Source: Vibrio aphrogenes (GTDB lineage Bacteria; Pseudomonadota; Gammaproteobacteria; Enterobacterales; Vibrionaceae). From it: 64,000 nucleotides of DNA. The translations under genes were made by a program, and so were the position numbers. Positions 19,951 to 30,045 of this stretch are shown piece by piece. Numbering within the stretch: the first letter of the stretch is position 1; each line of letters opens with the position of its first letter. The stretch lies in contig NZ_AP018689.1 in NCBI RefSeq assembly GCF_002157735.2, forward strand, positions 1 through 64,000, written 5' to 3'. The notes beneath the pieces are model-generated. The model was not told where the DNA came from. It searched no databases and saw only the letters and a list, made by a program, of their open reading frames with translations.

Positions 19951-21222
19951 TTACTTGGGAATATTTTGATAAGCCTTATTCACTTCCTCGGCAATAATTT
20001 CAATGCCGCGCTGCATGTCTTGTTCTTTCTGTACATAATTCATACGTAGACATTGGTGTGCGTGCTGCCAAGGTTTGCCATCATCCGATGCGTCTTGGCC
20101 AAAGAAGAAATACTCGCCCGGTACAATTAATACCCCACGAGCTTTTAGGCGTTGATACAGTTCCATGGTGGTGATCGGTAGTTCATCAAACCATAGCCAT
20201 AAGAAGATCGCGCCTTCCGGTTTGTGAATTTTAAATCGCGGATCGGGAATCGCTGCTTGCAGTAATTCCACCGCATGTTGCGCTTTAGCTTGATAATGCG
20301 GTTTGATGACGTTTTCACTCAGCGGCAGGAGATCATTATTTTTGATCATGTGTGTTGCCAGTGCCGGGCCAATGCTGCATGGCGCTAGGTTGATGATGCC
20401 ATTGATGTTGGTCATGGCTTGAGTCATTTCTTCACTGGCAATCACAATACCGCAACGTACGCCCGGTAAGCCTAATTTTGATAAGCTCATGCACAAAATG
20501 GTGTTGTCATTCCAAAATGGGGTCACTTGTTCAAAGATGATATTAGGGAAAGGCGTGCCGTAGGCGTTATCTAGAATCAATGGGATATGATTGTCACGCG
20601 CAAGCTTATCGAGCTTTTGCACCTCATCATCGGTCAGCACATTGCCGGTTGGGTTGGTGGGGCGTGACACACAAATAGCCGCAACTGAGTCATCGACTTG
20701 CAGGTGTTCAAAATCGACATGGTATTTGAACATGCGATTGTCCAGCATTTCGATCTCTGGGTGATAGGAGACAAAAATGTTCTCATTAATGCCAGCGTCG
20801 CTGTAGCCGATGTATTCTGGTGCCAGCGGCAGCAAAACTTTCTTATGGCTACCATCGGCTTGCGGACCAGCAAAAAGATTAAATAAAGCGAAGAACGCAC
20901 TTTGGCTGCCGTTGGTGAGGCTGATGTTTTTTTCGCTGATATTCCAACCATAAGTATTTTTTAATAGCTCAGCAAGAGATTGTAAAAAGACGTTTTTACC
21001 TTGCGGGCCATCGTAGTTGGTCATGGCAGAGATCAGGTCGCCGTTTTCCAGCATATCTTGACTGGCTTGCTTAAAGTAATCGAGCATTTCAGGAATCGCG
21101 GCGGGGTTGCCTCCTCCGAGCATGATGGCTCCCGGTGTGCGGAGCCCATCATTTAAATCATCCATTAATTGGGTAATGCCTGAATAGCGGTTAAACTTGT
21201 CACCAAACTTCGAAAACTGCAT
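19951..21222 (-). CDS. avtA: valine-pyruvate aminotransferase AvtA
   Basis: AvtA is a PLP-dependent class I aminotransferase that exchanges amino groups between valine and pyruvate, giving alanine and 2-ketoisovalerate. The protein has 423 residues. The PLP lysine is K249 in SLSKLGLPG; D218 and Y221 in ILDNAYGTP and N190 in RPTNPTGN are the usual cofactor contacts. The N-terminus MQFSKFGDKFNRYSGI is typical of AvtA. It lies between ibpA and the glycyl-tRNA synthetase genes, the order known in vibrios. It has its own terminator. Confidence 0.93.
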   Translation of the reverse strand: MQFSKFGDKFNRYSGITQLMDDLNDGLRTPGAIMLGGGNPAAIPEMLDYFKQASQDMLENGDLISAMTNYDGPQGKNVFLQSLAELLKNTYGWNISEKNISLTNGSQSAFFALFNLFAGPQADGSHKKVLLPLAPEYIGYSDAGINENIFVSYHPEIEMLDNRMFKYHVDFEHLQVDDSVAAICVSRPTNPTGNVLTDDEVQKLDKLARDNHIPLILDNAYGTPFPNIIFEQVTPFWNDNTILCMSLSKLGLPGVRCGIVIASEEMTQAMTNINGIINLAPCSIGPALATHMIKNNDLLPLSENVIKPHYQAKAQHAVELLQAAIPDPRFKIHKPEGAIFLWLWFDELPITTMELYQRLKARGVLIVPGEYFFFGQDASDDGKPWQHAHQCLRMNYVQKEQDMQRGIEIIAEEVNKAYQNIPK

Positions 21223-21324
21223 AACGTCCTAACTCAACCTCACTGTTGTGTATTCTTACCTACAATTTTTTAACATAGGTTTTCCTGTCAGAACATACTT
21301 GATTGTGTGGATGATAGGAAGAGG

Positions 21325-22353
21325 CTAAATAAACTTATCCCAATTAATCGCGGTAATTCTTTCATCGGCAATATACACCAACACATCGCCTTGCTTGATG
21401 CCATGTTCAAGTGGTGGATTTAACGTGAGTCCATCGCCATGATTGACCGCGATCAGGATGGCATCATATTGCTGTTTAAAGCGAGAAAAAACACTACTAA
21501 AGCTGGTGGGTTGGCCTTGGTATTTGACCATGTATTGCGTCATGCCGAGTGCGTTATTGACTAACTCGTAATGCAATTGGCTTGAGCCAGGGTCGACTGC
21601 TGATTTGGCGATCATTTCAGAGGCAATCGACGGAATGCATTCGACATTTTTGCAATGTTGTTTGAGTAGTGTACCTAAGTGCGCATCACGAAAGTAGGTG
21701 ACAATATGGGCTGTAGGGTTTTCGTTGGCGCAATTTAATCCTGCCGCCATAATGTCATTATCGTTATCTAAATCAATGATGATGGTTTTAGCTTGAGTTA
21801 ATCCGGCTTTAGCCAGCCCTTTTTCATCAGTAAAGGAATTGACGTGCACAAACTCTATTTGGCTAGGAAATGGGTTTTCTATGTCTAATGCTGAGCATAA
21901 AACAATATCTTGGCGACTGTGTTTTATTTCATGTAACAGCATTTCAATAAGATGTGGAGTACGGTCTTCGCTCCAACCTAAAATTAAAATATGGTTTTCT
22001 ACATTCACTTTTTTATGCCCCAGTAATCGTGCTTTCCATAACATGATTGCGCGAGTCGCTAATCGACCCACCACAATTGCGAATAATCCCACCCCACCCG
22101 GAATGATAAATAGAGCGGTAACCCATTTACCCATTTCAGTTTGTGGTGACATATCGCCATAACCTACGGTTGAGCCTGTCACCATGATGTAATAGATAAA
22201 ATCAGAGAGGGGTAAGAGTGAGTGCTCATTAGCGAGATAGAGTAATCCCCACGCCAGTAATAAATAGCCAGCTAATGCTAAGAGTAGGTTTTGTCCCGAC
22301 AAGCGATTAAATTTGGCGGTAAACCAGCGATGAAGTTGCTGCAATACAGGCAC
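21325..22353 (-). CDS. potassium channel with RCK (TrkA-N) domain
   Basis: The 342-residue ion channel has a first membrane segment (about 22-40), a pore helix, the K+ selectivity filter TVGYGD (62-67) and a second membrane segment (about 75-98). A cytoplasmic RCK/TrkA-N domain follows, with the Rossmann-type start HILILGWSED (about 121-130), and then a TrkA-C-like end with GDVLVYIAD. This is the MthK/Kch architecture with two membrane helices per subunit, expected to form a tetramer gated by a ligand. It has no clear partner gene; it lies between avtA and glyS behind a terminator. Confidence 0.9.
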   Translation of the reverse strand: MPVLQQLHRWFTAKFNRLSGQNLLLALAGYLLLAWGLLYLANEHSLLPLSDFIYYIMVTGSTVGYGDMSPQTEMGKWVTALFIIPGGVGLFAIVVGRLATRAIMLWKARLLGHKKVNVENHILILGWSEDRTPHLIEMLLHEIKHSRQDIVLCSALDIENPFPSQIEFVHVNSFTDEKGLAKAGLTQAKTIIIDLDNDNDIMAAGLNCANENPTAHIVTYFRDAHLGTLLKQHCKNVECIPSIASEMIAKSAVDPGSSQLHYELVNNALGMTQYMVKYQGQPTSFSSVFSRFKQQYDAILIAVNHGDGLTLNPPLEHGIKQGDVLVYIADERITAINWDKFI

Positions 22354-22393
22354 AAGAATCCTTTCTATGTGATTGGTATAAAAACAGTGAGGG

Positions 22394-22431
22394 ATAAAAA
22401 AAGTCCAAGCTCATTACCCTAGCTTGGACTT
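22394..22431 (-). terminator. glyS terminator
   Basis: AAGTCCAAGCT (22401-22411) and AGCTTGGACTT (22421-22431) form an 11-bp stem; the minus-strand tail is a 7-base T run. It ends the glyQ-glyS operon. Confidence 0.92.
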
Positions 22432-22499
22432 AGTTTAGTGTCTTTTCGGCCGTTTACAAAGATACCTACTATGACTTATGTGATCGCTGTGCGGCGGAC

Positions 22500-24566
22500 T
22501 TACTTTTGTAAGAGTGAAATATCCGCTATCTGCAAGAACAAGTTACGTAGATTATTCAAAAGCGTAAGTCGGTTTTTCTTCAACGCTTCATCATCAGCCA
22601 TTACCATCACGTTATCGAAGAAGGCATCAACCGGTTCACGAAGATCGGCCAACTTGCTCAGTGCTTGTTGGTAGTCACCTGTCGCAAAGGCTGGCTCTAA
22701 CGCTTCGGTCATCACTTCAACATTTTCAGCTAATGCTTTTTCTGCGTCTTCTTGTAGTAGTGATAAGTCGATGTCAGCCGCTAATTCACCATCAAATTTC
22801 GCGAGGATATTACCCACACGTTTGTTGGCAGCGGCCAGTGACTCAGCGGCATCTAATTCACGGAAATGAGAAACTGCTTTGACACGTTGATCGAAATCCA
22901 ATGGCTTAGTTGGACGACGCGCCAATACCGCTTGGATGATGTCAACGCTGAAGCCTTGGTCTTGATACCAAGCGCGGAAACGGCCAAGCATAAATTCAAG
23001 AACGTCATCTTCTACGTTAGCGTTGGTCAGTTTATCACCCAGTAAGGCTTTCGCTTTTGCAATCAGAACCGTTAAGTCTAGGTGGTAACCTTTTTCAACG
23101 ATAATGCGCAAAATACCTAAAGACGCACGACGCAATGCAAATGGGTCAGAGCCTTTTGGTGCTTGGCCAATGCCGAAGATACCGACTAGCGTATCCAGTT
23201 TGTCGGCCATCGCAACGGAAGCCGCTACATCTGAACTTGGTAATTCATCACCAGCAAAACGTGGCATGTATTGCTCGTTTAGTGCCACAGCGACTTCTTC
23301 GTCTTCACCGTCATGGCGAGCATAGTGCATACCCATTACGCCTTGGGTGTCGGTAAATTCAAATACCATTGAGGTCATTAGGTCACATTTTGCTAGCAGG
23401 CCAGCACGTTTTGATTTCTCAACGTCAGCACCGATTTGCTCTGCAATAAAGCCAGCTAGTTCAGTGATGCGATCGGTTTTGTCTTTGATGGTGCCCAATT
23501 GTTTTTGGAAAATAGCCGTTTCCAATTCAGGAAGGTGCGATTCCAAAGTGCGTTTGCGGTCGGTGTTGAAGAAGAATTCTGCGTCTGCCAAACGAGGGCG
23601 AACCACTTTCTCGTTACCTTCAATCACTTGACGTGGGTCTTTTGATTCAATGTTAGACACAAAGATGAAGTTGGGAAGTAGCTTCTTATTTGAGTCATAC
23701 ACTGGGAAGTATTTTTGGTCGCCTTTCATGGTGTAAACCAAAGCTTCAGAAGGCACTTTTAGGAACTCTTCTTCAAACTTAGCGGTTAACACTACTGGCC
23801 ATTCAACCAATGAGGTTACTTCTTCAACTAGGTCGTCTTCAAGATCAGCAACCCCGCCAACCTCTGCCGCTGCTTTTTGAGAATCACGTAAAATGATGGC
23901 TTTACGTTCTTCGTAATCGGCCATGACTTTGCCTTTTTCAGCCAGCAGCGCTGGATATTGGTCAGCATTGTCGATGGTAAATTCGCGCTCACCCATGAAA
24001 CGGTGACCACGGATGATGCGATCAGATGCCACACCTAGAATTTCGCCTGCGATCAGTTCATCACCAAATAAAACAGTTAAGGTTTTGACTGGGCGGATGA
24101 ATTGGGTTTCTTTGTCACCCCAACGCATTGGTTTTGCGATTGGTAAATGCGCCAGTGCTTTGGCCGCCATCTCGATCAAAAGATCTTTAACTGCTTGGCC
24201 TTTGACTTCTTGCTTGTAGAGTAACCATTCACCTTTATCGGTTTTCAGGCGCTCAGCTTGGTCAACGGTAATACCATTACCGCGAGCCCAACCTTGCGCG
24301 GCTTTAGTTGGGTTACCTTCGGCATCAAATGCTTGTGCAATCGCAGGGCCACGTTTTTCAACCACTTTGTCTTGTTGGCTTTCAGCCAGTTCTGCCACTT
24401 TTAGTGCTAAACGGCGCGGTGCGGCATACCATTTCACGCCTTGGTGTGCGATGTCGGCAGCGTTTAATTCCGCTTCAAAATTCGCAGCAAAGGCTTCAGC
24501 AAGGGTGCGAAGTTGCGTTGGTGGTAGCTCTTCAGTACCTAATTCGATTAAGAAATTCTTCGCCAT
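22500..24566 (-). CDS. glyS: glycyl-tRNA synthetase beta subunit
   Basis: This 688-residue subunit belongs to the bacterial alpha2-beta2 glycyl-tRNA synthetase and recognises tRNA-Gly. It begins [16 protein letters not shown], the family start. It contains the B3/4-like and HD-type regions of the beta chain and ends with the helical anticodon-binding DALR-like domain ([15 protein letters not shown]). It lies 2 bp after glyQ on the same strand, so both are translated from one mRNA that ends at the terminator at 22394-22431. Confidence 0.97.
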   Translation of the reverse strand: MAKNFLIELGTEELPPTQLRTLAEAFAANFEAELNAADIAHQGVKWYAAPRRLALKVAELAESQQDKVVEKRGPAIAQAFDAEGNPTKAAQGWARGNGITVDQAERLKTDKGEWLLYKQEVKGQAVKDLLIEMAAKALAHLPIAKPMRWGDKETQFIRPVKTLTVLFGDELIAGEILGVASDRIIRGHRFMGEREFTIDNADQYPALLAEKGKVMADYEERKAIILRDSQKAAAEVGGVADLEDDLVEEVTSLVEWPVVLTAKFEEEFLKVPSEALVYTMKGDQKYFPVYDSNKKLLPNFIFVSNIESKDPRQVIEGNEKVVRPRLADAEFFFNTDRKRTLESHLPELETAIFQKQLGTIKDKTDRITELAGFIAEQIGADVEKSKRAGLLAKCDLMTSMVFEFTDTQGVMGMHYARHDGEDEEVAVALNEQYMPRFAGDELPSSDVAASVAMADKLDTLVGIFGIGQAPKGSDPFALRRASLGILRIIVEKGYHLDLTVLIAKAKALLGDKLTNANVEDDVLEFMLGRFRAWYQDQGFSVDIIQAVLARRPTKPLDFDQRVKAVSHFRELDAAESLAAANKRVGNILAKFDGELAADIDLSLLQEDAEKALAENVEVMTEALEPAFATGDYQQALSKLADLREPVDAFFDNVMVMADDEALKKNRLTLLNNLRNLFLQIADISLLQK

Positions 24567-24568
24567 GA

Positions 24569-25507
24569 TTACTTCTCCTCGCCTTGAGTGCTTTTTACAT
24601 CGTTATCTTTACACATTGGGAAGCCTAGAGCCTCACGAGAAGCGTAATAAGCTTCAGCAACTGCTTTAGTGAGGTTGCGAATGCGTAAAATGTAGCGTTG
24701 ACGCTCGGTAACCGAGATCGCTTTGCGCGCATCAAGCAAGTTAAAGGCATGACCGGCTTTCAAAATACGCTCGTAGGCTGGTAATGGCAGTGGTTTTTCT
24801 AGCTCAAGTAATCGTTGGCATTCTTTTTCACACTGATCGAAGAAACCAAATAGGAAATCGACATCGGCGTGTTCAAAGTTGTAAGTCGATTGTTCGACTT
24901 CGTTTTGGTGGAAAATATCACCGTAAGTGACTTTACCCAGCGGGCCATCGGTCCAGACTAAGTCGTAAACCGAATCGACACCTTGAATGTACATCGCAAG
25001 ACGTTCAATACCGTAAGTGATTTCACCGGTTACAGGCTTACACTCAAGACCACCAACTTGTTGGAAGTAAGTAAACTGAGTGACTTCCATACCATTTAAC
25101 CACACTTCCCAGCCTAGACCCCAAGCGCCGAGTGTTGGGTTTTCCCAGTTATCTTCCACGAAACGAATATCGTGAATCAGTGGGTCAATCCCCAATACTT
25201 CTAATGAACCTAGGTACAACTCTTGAATGTTGTCAGGTGACGGTTTGATGATGACTTGGAATTGGTAGTAATGCTGAAGACGGTTTGGGTTTTCTCCGTA
25301 GCGGCCATCAGTTGGGCGACGAGATGGTTGCACGTAAGCGGTCGCAATTGGCTCTGGACCAATCGCGCGCAGGCAAGTCATCGGGTGAGAGGTGCCTGCG
25401 CCCACTTCCATATCTAAAGGTTGAACAATGGTACAGCCAACTTGGGCCCAATAATCCTGCAGCGCGAGGATCATCCCTTGAAAGGTTTTGACGTCGTATT
25501 TTTGCAT
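24569..25507 (-). CDS. glyQ: glycyl-tRNA synthetase alpha subunit
   Basis: This is the catalytic class II subunit that activates glycine. The 312-residue protein begins with [19 protein letters not shown] and has the class II motif-2-like [22 protein letters not shown] region and [17 protein letters not shown]. Its length fits the family (about 300-305). It starts at ATG 25507; the gene is first in the glyQS operon. The upstream spacer to mntP holds its promoter, which I could not pin down. Confidence 0.97.
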   Translation of the reverse strand: MQKYDVKTFQGMILALQDYWAQVGCTIVQPLDMEVGAGTSHPMTCLRAIGPEPIATAYVQPSRRPTDGRYGENPNRLQHYYQFQVIIKPSPDNIQELYLGSLEVLGIDPLIHDIRFVEDNWENPTLGAWGLGWEVWLNGMEVTQFTYFQQVGGLECKPVTGEITYGIERLAMYIQGVDSVYDLVWTDGPLGKVTYGDIFHQNEVEQSTYNFEHADVDFLFGFFDQCEKECQRLLELEKPLPLPAYERILKAGHAFNLLDARKAISVTERQRYILRIRNLTKAVAEAYYASREALGFPMCKDNDVKSTQGEEK

Positions 25508-25735
25508 AATCTGTTTTGCCTGCTGAAATCGCGCGATTTTATTAATAAAAAATTGTCACATAGTATATACCTAAGTGGCCTTAAGATGCGAGTTTCAGCA
25601 ACAATAAAACACGCGAAAGCAAGGCCAAGGTAATGAGATTATCGGTGTTTAGGTGAGCTTGAAAGTGGGCACTTAACTGGCTGAATCGATACCATTTCAT
25701 CCTAAAACAACAGACATAATCATTCGTATTGATGA

Positions 25736-25867
25736 GATTGGTAAGGGGACGCGTGGCTGTATTTCTCTTTATATAAGGTCGCAGTTAACCGCTTTAATCG
25801 TTGAATGACGAGGAGTGAAATTATATTCTTTGCCGCAAAATTGGCCTTGAGAGCCATGATTCCAATT
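25736..25867 (+). ncRNA. candidate yybP-ykoY (Mn2+) riboswitch before mntP
   Basis: Manganese riboswitches of the yybP-ykoY class often precede mntP. Here GATTGG (25736-25741) can pair with CCAATT (25862-25867) to close a P1 stem. Just inside it are GGGGA on the 5' side and TTGAGAGCC on the 3' side, resembling the two conserved loops (GGGGAGUA and CUGAGA). The match is incomplete, so this is a candidate only. The rest of the 25508-25735 spacer shows no gene. Confidence 0.45.
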
Positions 25868-25883
25868 TAAATGAGTGAAGAAA

Positions 25884-26432
25884 ATGTTTGATGTCTTGTT
25901 ATTAGCCTTGGCGCTGAGTATGGATGCCTTGGCGGTTTCCATTGGTTTAGGTGCCAAAATGAGCTCACAACAACACACCCCTTTTCGATTAGCTATCAAA
26001 GCTGGGTTGTATTTTGGAGTCTTTCAAGCCTTAATGCCGTTTGTAGGGTTTTTAGCCGGCCATAGCGTATTGGGTTGGGTAGAAAGTTTGGCGCCGTATG
26101 TGGCATTTATTTTGTTGTTAGGGATTGGCATCAAAATGATTTATGAAGCCTATTCCGATGGCATTGAACAAGATTTACGACAGATTACTCATCGAGTGAT
26201 GTTAACTTTGGCGATTGCGACCAGTATTGACGCTATGGCAGCAGGCTTTAGTCTTCCTTTATTAAAGGTCGATCCGATTCTTGCGTGTGCCTTAATTGGG
26301 GTCGTAACCCTGCTCTTTAGTATGCTGGGAGTGCTGATTGGCCGTAAAAGTGGTACCTGGTTAGAAAGCCAAGCGGAGTTACTTGGTGGGGTGGTATTAA
26401 TTATTATGTCATTTAAATTTTTGTTCGTTTAA
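25884..26432 (+). CDS. mntP: manganese efflux pump MntP
   Basis: MntP exports Mn2+ across the inner membrane. The protein has 182 residues and six hydrophobic segments with an internal repeat. Each half carries the family aspartate motif: LALSMDALAVSIGLG near the start and IATSIDAMAAGFSLP in the middle. I start at ATG 25884; a GTG at 25875 would add MKK in front. The upstream leader has features of a Mn riboswitch, which would fit its role. Confidence 0.94.
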   Translation: MFDVLLLALALSMDALAVSIGLGAKMSSQQHTPFRLAIKAGLYFGVFQALMPFVGFLAGHSVLGWVESLAPYVAFILLLGIGIKMIYEAYSDGIEQDLRQITHRVMLTLAIATSIDAMAAGFSLPLLKVDPILACALIGVVTLLFSMLGVLIGRKSGTWLESQAELLGGVVLIIMSFKFLFV

Positions 26433-26509
26433 GTGATCGAGTTTTCATTACCTTGTCATCTATCTCACTATACTAAGGGTAGAGGTCCTATTAGTCATGA
26501 GGTGATGTT

Positions 26510-26755
26510 ATGTTAACTCGTTATGTTGGAATGACCCCGAAAAGTCAAAGTTATTTGTTTACCTTTGGCTTAGCGTTAACCTTAGTCGGAATGGCGGTGA
26601 CGGATTTATGGTTACCTATGGTGGCTGGGGCAATTATTTTAGCGGCTTTGGCGGTGGAAGCTTGGATTCGTGTGCTGTACATCATTCCATTAAAGAAACA
26701 ATTGCAGGAGCTGAAGGTCAAACTCGCGCGTTTAGAGCAGAAATCATCACAGTGA
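26510..26755 (+). CDS. small two-helix membrane protein, unknown function
   Basis: Not recognised as a named family. It encodes 81 residues with two hydrophobic segments (about 16-32 and 36-57) joined by a short turn, then a charged coiled-coil-like tail (LKKQLQELKVKLARLEQK). A good ribosome site (GAGGTGAT) precedes ATG 26510 and a terminator follows, so it is very likely a real gene. The tail faces the cytoplasm if the N-terminal basic part does. It stands alone between mntP and tusA. Confidence 0.75.
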   Translation: MLTRYVGMTPKSQSYLFTFGLALTLVGMAVTDLWLPMVAGAIILAALAVEAWIRVLYIIPLKKQLQELKVKLARLEQKSSQ

Positions 26756-26776
26756 CCAAAGAGTGAATTCAACAGC

Positions 26777-26805
26777 ATAGGCAGCCAGTGGTTGCCTATT
26801 TTTTT
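26777..26805 (+). terminator. terminator between the small membrane protein gene and tusA
   Basis: ATAGGCA (26777-26783) and TGCCTAT (26793-26799) pair, with a long T run after the 3' arm on the plus strand. It serves the plus-strand small gene. Confidence 0.88.
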
Positions 26806-26815
26806 AGGGGGCGTT

Positions 26816-27064
26816 TTAAGCGAGGCCTTTTTTGATCACAAATTGATAAGGCAGTTGGTCGACGTTAGACTGAATTAATTGGTGGTCCATAAAACGACAG
26901 AAGCTAGGGATATCACGAGTCGTCGAAGGGTCATCGGCTTTAATCAAGAGCACTTCCCCTTCTTGCATAGTACGAATGGTTTTCCTGACCATCATCACAG
27001 GCTCTGGGCAGCGAAGCCCTTGGGCATCTAAGATTTTATTCGCGTTATTTGGATCGAATGTCAT
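26816..27064 (-). CDS. tusA: sulfur carrier protein TusA
   Basis: TusA takes persulfide sulfur from IscS and passes it on for tRNA 2-thiolation and other sulfur needs. The protein has 82 residues with the catalytic Cys19 in [15 protein letters not shown] and the family block [13 protein letters not shown]. Start ATG 27064. It is a single gene transcribed away from cyaY, with a convergent small-protein gene. Confidence 0.95.
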   Translation of the reverse strand: MTFDPNNANKILDAQGLRCPEPVMMVRKTIRTMQEGEVLLIKADDPSTTRDIPSFCRFMDHQLIQSNVDQLPYQFVIKKGLA

Positions 27065-27170
27065 AACTGAGGAACTCTTAAAATTTGTGATCTGTGACCA
27101 AAAAGAGCCAAGATAATACTGCGGATGAAAAAAAAGGCAACACAGAGTCGTGAGAAGAATGGATCACTCA

Positions 27171-27205
27171 TCGCCATAATTGCTCTTATGGTTAAATTAT
27201 GGCGA
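27171..27205. repeat. 11-bp perfect inverted repeat between tusA and cyaY
   Basis: TCGCCATAATT (27171-27181) and AATTATGGCGA (27195-27205) are separated by 13 bases. No T tail follows on either strand, so it may be a protein site or an RNA hairpin after cyaY. Confidence 0.6.
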
Positions 27206-27230
27206 TTGGCTCAGTTTGGCGATACAGTTG

Positions 27231-27545
27231 TTAGACCCAATCGATCTCTTCACCTGCGTGTTTTTCACATTCCCCTTTCACTAAGCGAAATAGCTCGGCA
27301 CCGGTTTTTGAGCAAATCCATTGTTCACCATCGTATTTAAAGTGGTAGCCACCAGATTTTGAGGCCAACCAAATCTCATGCATTGGTTCTTGGCGGTTAA
27401 TAATGATTTGACTGCGGTCTTCAAATTCTAACGTCATTACGTTACCAGATACGTCGTAATCAATATCGGCACCTGAGTCATCAATCGCTTCTTCAATGCG
27501 GGTCATTTGCAGGTCAACTAATTGGTGAAATTCCGTATCATTCAT
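27231..27545 (-). CDS. cyaY: iron-sulfur assembly protein CyaY (frataxin)
   Basis: CyaY is the bacterial frataxin, which binds iron and modulates IscS-driven Fe-S cluster formation. The protein has 104 residues: an acidic first helix (HQLVDLQMTRIEEAIDDS), the beta sheet with IIINRQEPMHEIWLASKSGGYHF, and the Trp-containing strand GEQWICSKTG. The length matches E. coli CyaY (106). It is divergent from lptM-lysA, as in E. coli and vibrios. Confidence 0.96.
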   Translation of the reverse strand: MNDTEFHQLVDLQMTRIEEAIDDSGADIDYDVSGNVMTLEFEDRSQIIINRQEPMHEIWLASKSGGYHFKYDGEQWICSKTGAELFRLVKGECEKHAGEEIDWV

Positions 27546-27620
27546 GTCGATTTATCCTATTTGTTGATAGTGTTTGGCTATTGCTTTTCTTGTGTGTGGT
27601 GCGATTATAGGGGGCATTGA

Positions 27621-27869
27621 ATGATTAATCACGATATCACGATGAAAAAAATAACGTTTAGCTTACTGACGATGGCCATTTTAGGGTTAGCCGGTTGTGG
27701 TCAAACTGGGCCACTTTACTTGCCTCAAGATGAGCCAGCCCCGGTCAACACGGGAGAAGTGTCGATTAAAGGTTCTGATGGCAGTGTTACGGTGACGCCG
27801 GTCGAAACCACTGAACCTGAGTCAGCAACCGAAGTGACGGAGCCTGCTGAGGCTCAACAAGCAGAATAA
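27621..27869 (+). CDS. lptM: outer-membrane lipoprotein LptM (YifL-like)
   Basis: LptM helps assemble the LptD/LptE lipopolysaccharide translocon. The lipobox LAGC followed by GQTGPLYLPQ is the family signature (E. coli: GCGLKGPLYFP). A Thr/Glu/Pro-rich variable tail follows. Two starts are possible: ATG 27621, which has a GGGGG ribosome site, or ATG 27642, which gives the usual MKK start but no ribosome site; I keep 27621. lysA follows 10 bp after, as in many gammaproteobacteria. Confidence 0.88.
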   Translation: MINHDITMKKITFSLLTMAILGLAGCGQTGPLYLPQDEPAPVNTGEVSIKGSDGSVTVTPVETTEPESATEVTEPAEAQQAE

Positions 27870-27879
27870 GGATTACAGA

Positions 27880-29133
27880 TTGGACTTTTTTAATTATCAG
27901 GATGATGGCCAACTTTGGGCTGAAAACGTCCCTTTAACTCAACTGGCAGAGCAGTTTGGTACGCCACTTTATGTGTATTCTCGTGCGACCTTAGAGCGTC
28001 ATTGGAAAGCGTTTGATTCATCGGTTGCGAAGCATCCTCATTTGGTGTGTTATGCGGTGAAAGCGAACTCGAATATTGGCGTTCTCAATGTTTTGGCTCG
28101 TTTAGGTTCAGGCTTTGATATTGTGTCTGGTGGTGAGCTTGAACGTGTGATTGCCGCAGGCGGTGATCCGAAAAAAGTGGTGTTTTCTGGCGTGGGAAAA
28201 ACGCGCGCAGAAATGAAGCGTGCACTCGAGATTGGCATTAAATGCTTTAACGTTGAATCGGAACCCGAACTTGAGCGTTTAAATCAAGTGGCTGGTGAGC
28301 TAGGAGTGACAGCACCGATTTCGTTACGCATTAACCCCGATGTTGATGCGCACACACATCCTTATATTTCAACGGGTTTACGTGATAACAAATTTGGCAT
28401 TGCGTTTGATAGAGCCCCTGAAGTGTACAAATTTGCCGCGAGTCTTGAGCACCTTGAAGTGCAAGGGATTGATTGTCATATTGGTTCACAATTGACGGAG
28501 CTGGCACCCTTTATTGATGCCACCGACCGTCTACTCGCTTTGATTGATAATCTTACTGAGCAAGGGATTCAGATTCGTCACCTTGATGTTGGGGGCGGTT
28601 TAGGTGTGGTCTATCGTGATGAATTACCACCACAACCTTCGGAATACGCGAAAGCTCTTTTATCGCGTTTGCAAAATCATAGTCATTTAGAATTGGTGTT
28701 CGAACCTGGGCGCGCGATTGCGGCTAATGCCGGCGTTTTGCTGACCAAGGTTGAATTACTCAAGCCCACTGAGCACAAAAACTTTGCGGTGATTGATGCC
28801 GCTATGAATGATTTGATTCGTCCATCTTTGTATCAAGCGTGGATGAATATTGTGCCAGTGGTTCCGCGTCAAGGGACGCCGCTGAGTTACGATTTAGTCG
28901 GCCCGATTTGTGAAACCGGTGACTTCTTAGGTAAAGATCGTGAATTAGTATTAGAAGAAGGGGATTTATTAGCGGTACGCTCTGCTGGTGCGTATGGTTT
29001 CGTGATGTCTTCAAACTACAATACTCGAACTCGTGCGGCAGAAGTGATGGTTGATGGGGCGCAGTCTCATGTGGTTCGTCAACGCGAAGAATTGAACCGT
29101 TTGTGGGAATTGGAAAACATCCTTCCTGAATAA
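27880..29133 (+). CDS. lysA: diaminopimelate decarboxylase LysA
   Basis: LysA makes lysine from meso-diaminopimelate, the last step of the pathway. This PLP enzyme has 417 residues. The PLP lysine is K61 in CYAVKANSN; the glycine-rich phosphate site is DVGGGLGV and the active Cys lies in GPICETGDF. The start is TTG 27880 with AAGGA seven bases upstream; no ATG is near. dapF, which makes its substrate, follows after a hairpin. Confidence 0.97.
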   Translation: MDFFNYQDDGQLWAENVPLTQLAEQFGTPLYVYSRATLERHWKAFDSSVAKHPHLVCYAVKANSNIGVLNVLARLGSGFDIVSGGELERVIAAGGDPKKVVFSGVGKTRAEMKRALEIGIKCFNVESEPELERLNQVAGELGVTAPISLRINPDVDAHTHPYISTGLRDNKFGIAFDRAPEVYKFAASLEHLEVQGIDCHIGSQLTELAPFIDATDRLLALIDNLTEQGIQIRHLDVGGGLGVVYRDELPPQPSEYAKALLSRLQNHSHLELVFEPGRAIAANAGVLLTKVELLKPTEHKNFAVIDAAMNDLIRPSLYQAWMNIVPVVPRQGTPLSYDLVGPICETGDFLGKDRELVLEEGDLLAVRSAGAYGFVMSSNYNTRTRAAEVMVDGAQSHVVRQREELNRLWELENILPE

Positions 29134-29145
29134 AATGAATGACCG

Positions 29146-29179
29146 ATGCCCTATCGAGTGATCGTTAGGGCATTTTATT
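29146..29179 (+). terminator. hairpin terminator between lysA and dapF
   Basis: ATGCCCTA (29146-29153) and TAGGGCAT (29166-29173) with a 12-base loop, followed by TTTATTT. It may only partly stop transcription, because dapF starts 18 bp later on the same strand. Confidence 0.7.
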
Positions 29180-29196
29180 TGAATAAATGAGGCGAT

Positions 29197-30027
29197 ATGC
29201 ATTTCCATTTTTCTAAAATGCACGGTTTGGGTAATGACTTTATGGTAGTCGATTGCATTACTCAAAATATCTTCTTTTCCCCAGATTTAATCCGTCGTTT
29301 ATCTGATCGTCATACAGGTGTCGGTTTCGATCAGCTGTTGGTGGTTGAAGCGCCTTATGATCCGGAAACCGATTTTCATTATCGTATTTTTAATGCTGAT
29401 GGCAGTGAAGTCGAGCAATGTGGTAATGGAGCTCGCTGTTTTGCCCGTTTCGTTCGTATGAAAGGGTTAACTAACAAATACAGCATTAATGTCAGTACCA
29501 AAAAAGGTCGCATGGTATTAAAAGTTGAAAGCTTGGACTCGGTAACTGTAAATATGGGGAAACCCATTTTTGAGCCAAGTAAAATTCCTTTCAAAGCCAA
29601 ACAAGCCGAAAAGACCTATATTTTACGAGCAGGTGAACATACGTTATTTTGTGGTGCCGTGAGCATGGGGAACCCCCATGTCGTAACTATTGTCGAGGAT
29701 GTGGACAGCTTTGATGTTGAAACTGTTGGCCCCTTGCTGGAATCGCATGAGCGTTTTCCTGAGCGAGTCAATGCTGGTTTTATGCAAGTTATCGATCGCA
29801 ATACCATTAAATTGAGAGTGTATGAACGGGGCGCAGGAGAAACACAAGCTTGTGGTAGTGGTGCATGCGGCGCGGTTGCTGTGGGTATCGAACAAGGGTT
29901 ATTGGACCCTGAAGTCTTAGTACACCTACCGGGTGGTCAATTACGTATTTTTTGGCAAGGGCAAGGTAAACCATTATATATGACAGGCCCTGTGGCTCAT
30001 GTGTATGATGGACAAATGAGTTGTTAA
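29197..30027 (+). CDS. dapF: diaminopimelate epimerase DapF
   Basis: DapF turns LL- into meso-diaminopimelate for lysine and peptidoglycan. The protein has 276 residues in two mirrored halves. The two catalytic cysteines are Cys75 in EQCGNGARC and Cys219 in QACGSGACG. The N-terminus [19 protein letters not shown] is characteristic. The gene begins the dapF-DUF484-xerC-yigB row found across gammaproteobacteria. Confidence 0.98.
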   Translation: MHFHFSKMHGLGNDFMVVDCITQNIFFSPDLIRRLSDRHTGVGFDQLLVVEAPYDPETDFHYRIFNADGSEVEQCGNGARCFARFVRMKGLTNKYSINVSTKKGRMVLKVESLDSVTVNMGKPIFEPSKIPFKAKQAEKTYILRAGEHTLFCGAVSMGNPHVVTIVEDVDSFDVETVGPLLESHERFPERVNAGFMQVIDRNTIKLRVYERGAGETQACGSGACGAVAVGIEQGLLDPEVLVHLPGGQLRIFWQGQGKPLYMTGPVAHVYDGQMSC

Positions 30028-30045
30028 ATTAGATAAGAGTGAGTG

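Noticed and set aside
27065..27230. A small RNA gene between tusA and cyaY
   Set aside because: There is an inverted repeat but no T tail or clear promoter, so it is reported only as a repeat.
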